This document shows positions 62,394-64,000 of a stretch of 64,000 nucleotides of DNA, in pieces. The stretch's first letter is position 1. Each line of letters starts with the position of its first letter. The notes under the pieces were generated by a model. The model saw only the letters and a program-made list of their open reading frames with translations, did no database searches and was not told where the DNA came from. Source of the stretch: G963663525 sp963663525 (GTDB lineage Bacteria; Myxococcota_A; SURF-8; G963663525). The stretch lies in the NCBI GenBank assembly GCA_963663525.2, contig CAXXHC010000002.1:310001-374000 (forward strand), in the 5' to 3' direction. The translations under genes and the position numbers were made by a program.

Positions 62394-62918
62394 TTATTTC
62401 ATGGCGTTGCCGATAAGTCCCGGCGTAAGCAGGGCCATGATCTTCGCTTTCGTGGCCAGTTGCATCGGCGTGAGTTTCGGCGGTCGTTTGAAGGTTTTAT
62501 CGAGAATCAGGCCGGGAAACAGATAGGTCTGCACAATGGACATGGCGCGCGTGACCTGCATCGCCTGCGCGTTGTCCCCCTGGATGATGACGCGATTTTC
62601 GGCCACCGCCCAAGGCGCACCCAATTGCCCGGTGAAAATCATCACGGCAGAATCGAGGTTTTTGAACAGAATGGACAGCACCGGGTCTTTGCTGCCCAGT
62701 CCCAGGCACTCGATACGGTCACCTTTTTTAAGGATCGTGATCGTCGGACCGTTCGGAAGCACGCCGATAGCCACGCGGCGGCCTTCTTCCCAGTCGGCGA
62801 TTTCCTTTTTCATTTCATCGACATAGCGACTGGTCAGCTCGAAAGTCGCCCCCAGCGCCAGCAAAGACACCTGGGACGTAAGGATTTTCGCCTGTTTGGC
62901 GAGCGGAGACAGGTTCAT
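62394..62918 (-). CDS. SCP2-like protein preceding the alcohol dehydrogenase
   Basis: A 174-residue protein of uncertain family. The middle (LSILFKNLDSAVMIFTGQLG, ENRVIIQGDNAQAMQV) resembles the sterol-carrier/SCP2 fold that binds acyl chains. The start at 62918 has GGAGGAGCG upstream. The C-terminal part (LATKAKIMALLTPGLIG) is a potential hydrophobic helix. It may deliver a hydrophobic substrate to the dehydrogenase next to it, which is inference only. Confidence 0.6.
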   Translation of the reverse strand: MNLSPLAKQAKILTSQVSLLALGATFELTSRYVDEMKKEIADWEEGRRVAIGVLPNGPTITILKKGDRIECLGLGSKDPVLSILFKNLDSAVMIFTGQLGAPWAVAENRVIIQGDNAQAMQVTRAMSIVQTYLFPGLILDKTFKRPPKLTPMQLATKAKIMALLTPGLIGNAMK

Positions 62919-63056
62919 CGCTCCTCCTGGTTTCTGCAAGAACACGCGCCCATGCGCCGTTCGGATGGAAACGTTCGTCACTTTTCGGAACAACCCGTAA
63001 AGTATACCCAAATGGCGGCGTTCCTCAACAAGTTTTCGACGGGGATGAAAGAACGG

Positions 63057-63269
63057 GGGCGGAAATTAAAATAGTGCAAAATCTGTTTTTTCGTTTGAAA
63101 CCTCAAAAAAGGGAGCATGAAAGGAGCATAGCAACTGTAGCACCCCGTTCTGACAGAGTATTTCGGTTTTTTGGGGAGCTCCGTTCACTTTGTTCACTGC
63201 ACTCGCCCCTACCTTTTTTCTCCTTGGAATAAGCTTTTACAATGTTTCGCACTATTTTAATTTCCGCCC
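63057..63269. mobile_element. Miniature element family A, intact copy (213 bp)
   Basis: Flanked by AAAGAACGG on both sides (63048-63056 and 63270-63278), a 9-bp target duplication. Ends are inverted repeats GGGCGGAAATTAAAATAG. Core related to copy 1 at 2877-3093 in inverted orientation. No coding capacity for a transposase. Confidence 0.88.
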
Positions 63270-63290
63270 AAAGAACGGAAGCATGTTTTT

Positions 63291-63467
63291 AACCCGGAAA
63301 ATCCATGAAAATCGTAGCGAGACGCAGAAAACCGAAGGTATTTCAAGAAGTTGGAGCGATTTTCACCCGCAGGCATACAGAACAGTCTGTCGAGGATGAA
63401 AATCGTGAAACGAGTGAAAGAACGAGAGTTTTCAAGTCGTAGTAGGCTTTCATGAATTTTCCGGGTT
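63291..63467. mobile_element. Miniature element family B, copy 3 (inverted)
   Basis: A 177-bp copy, inverted relative to 40247-40602, ends AACCCGGAAAATCCATGA and the complement of TAACCCGGAAAATTCATGA. The left edge is TTAA, the right GTTACA, so only TA is shared on both sides. It lies about 20 bases from the family A copy. Confidence 0.8.
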
Positions 63468-63573
63468 ACATTAACCGAAAGGTGATTTTTGCGTATAACT
63501 TTCGTTGCCGCACCCGCATAGCGGGTGGTTTTATGTTTCTCGCCAACGCGCTCAACTGACTAAAGTCTACAAT

Positions 63574-63597
63574 AAAAAACCCCGCCGGAGCGGGGTA
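63574..63597 (-). terminator. Rho-independent terminator of tsf
   Basis: CCCCG/CGGGG stem with GCTCCGG-type loop; on the minus strand a run of T follows (plus-strand A-run at 63574-63579). Confidence 0.85.
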
Positions 63598-63611
63598 CAT
63601 CGTCGTTGGGT

Positions 63612-64000
63612 TTATTTCCCTTCGAGTTGCTCGGCAACTTCGGCTGCCAGGTCGTTGCTGCGCTTCTCCAAGCCTTCGCCCAGACGCCAGCGGATGAAAC
63701 GGCGGACGGTGATCTCGTCGCCCAGTTCCTTGGCCAGACCTTCGAGTACCTTGTTGACGCGCGGCTTTTTCTTCTCCATCTCGTGCACCCACTCCTGGTT
63801 GAGCAGCACCATGTCCTGGAAGAATTTCTGCAGCTTGCCTTCGATGATTTTGTCCCAGATCTTCTCGGGTTTGCCCTCTTCCTTGACCTGATCGAGATAG
63901 ATGGCTTTTTCGCGCTCGACGACGTCCTGGGACACTTCGTCCGAGGAAACAGAAATGGGCGCCAGCGCGCCGATCTGCATGGAGACTTGCTTGGCGAAGG
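63612..64000 (-). CDS. tsf: Elongation factor Ts, C-terminal part (cut by window edge)
   Basis: The last 129 residues of EF-Ts, continuing beyond the window. The stretch MQIGALAPISVSSDEV, EREKAIYLDQVKEEGKPEKI WDKI, GKLQKFFQDMVLLNQEWV and ITVRRFIRWRLGEGLEKRSN matches its C-terminal dimer and coiled-coil region. EF-Ts exchanges GDP for GTP on EF-Tu. With rplM/rpsI nearby this is a translation-related region; rpsB is expected just beyond the edge. Confidence 0.92.
   Translation of the reverse strand, partial: FAKQVSMQIGALAPISVSSDEVSQDVVEREKAIYLDQVKEEGKPEKIWDKIIEGKLQKFFQDMVLLNQEWVHEMEKKKPRVNKVLEGLAKELGDEITVRRFIRWRLGEGLEKRSNDLAAEVAEQLEGK

Overview
The window looks like chromosomal DNA of a Gram-negative, deltaproteobacteria-like bacterium, in the broad Myxococcota/Bradymonadota neighbourhood or a related candidate phylum. 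This rests on protein content only: many lipoproteins and outer-membrane barrels, an MXAN_2562-like barrel, EGF-like and DUF4215-like cysteine repeats, a choice-of-anchor-D (ASH-like) lipoprotein and a CFI-box C-terminus. Most genes have strong AGGAGG-type ribosome sites and moderately GC-rich DNA. No rRNA, tRNA or CRISPR array was recognised. The right edge cuts the elongation factor Ts gene.

Layout. 1-7 kb: a secreted HEAT-repeat protein with a lipocalin-like partner, then a minus-strand pair made of an exported Memo-AMMECR1 fusion and a spermidine-synthase-like membrane protein. 7-10.6 kb: AT-rich accessory DNA with palindromic repeats and a lipoprotein gene split by a complete ISL3-type insertion sequence (8-bp target duplication). 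10.7-26 kb: mfd, barrel and DUF192 proteins, a DmdC-like acyl-CoA dehydrogenase, an exported nuclease-like lipoprotein, an HDOD protein, an NfeD/SPFH pair, an operon of four tiny lipoproteins, and a TetR/sphingosine-1-phosphate-lyase-like operon. 26-32.3 kb: a mobile island, an IS91-like element carrying two tyrosine recombinases and itself interrupted by a second copy of the same ISL3-type element. 32-41 kb: an EGF-repeat lipoprotein, a YbjQ-YbjQ-ABC1 kinase operon, a UPF0316 membrane protein, a HAD hydrolase, an orphan AbiEi-like antitoxin and two abutting 178-bp miniature elements. 41-44.6 kb: a second AMMECR1 protein, a DsrE protein, and a CFI-box protein overlapping a barrel gene. 45-51 kb: two hybrid histidine kinases. 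51-56 kb: two large cysteine-rich lipoproteins. 56-59 kb: a flavinylated NosR-like membrane protein, a small membrane protein and the radical SAM enzyme AmrS. 59-64 kb: a TSUP permease, rplM-rpsI, an iron alcohol dehydrogenase operon, two miniature elements and tsf.

Taken together, all three parts of the AmmeMemoRadiSam set (AMMECR1 twice, Memo, AmrS) are present but scattered over 50 kb, and AmrS sits in an apparent operon with a membrane FMN/iron-sulfur protein. Three small mobile families recur in the window: a double-hairpin REP-like repeat, a roughly 215-bp element with 9-bp target duplications, and a 178-bp element in TA contexts whose two ends covary. The paired tyrosine recombinases coupled to an HUH transposase, and the four-lipoprotein operon, are the other features least explained by textbook families.
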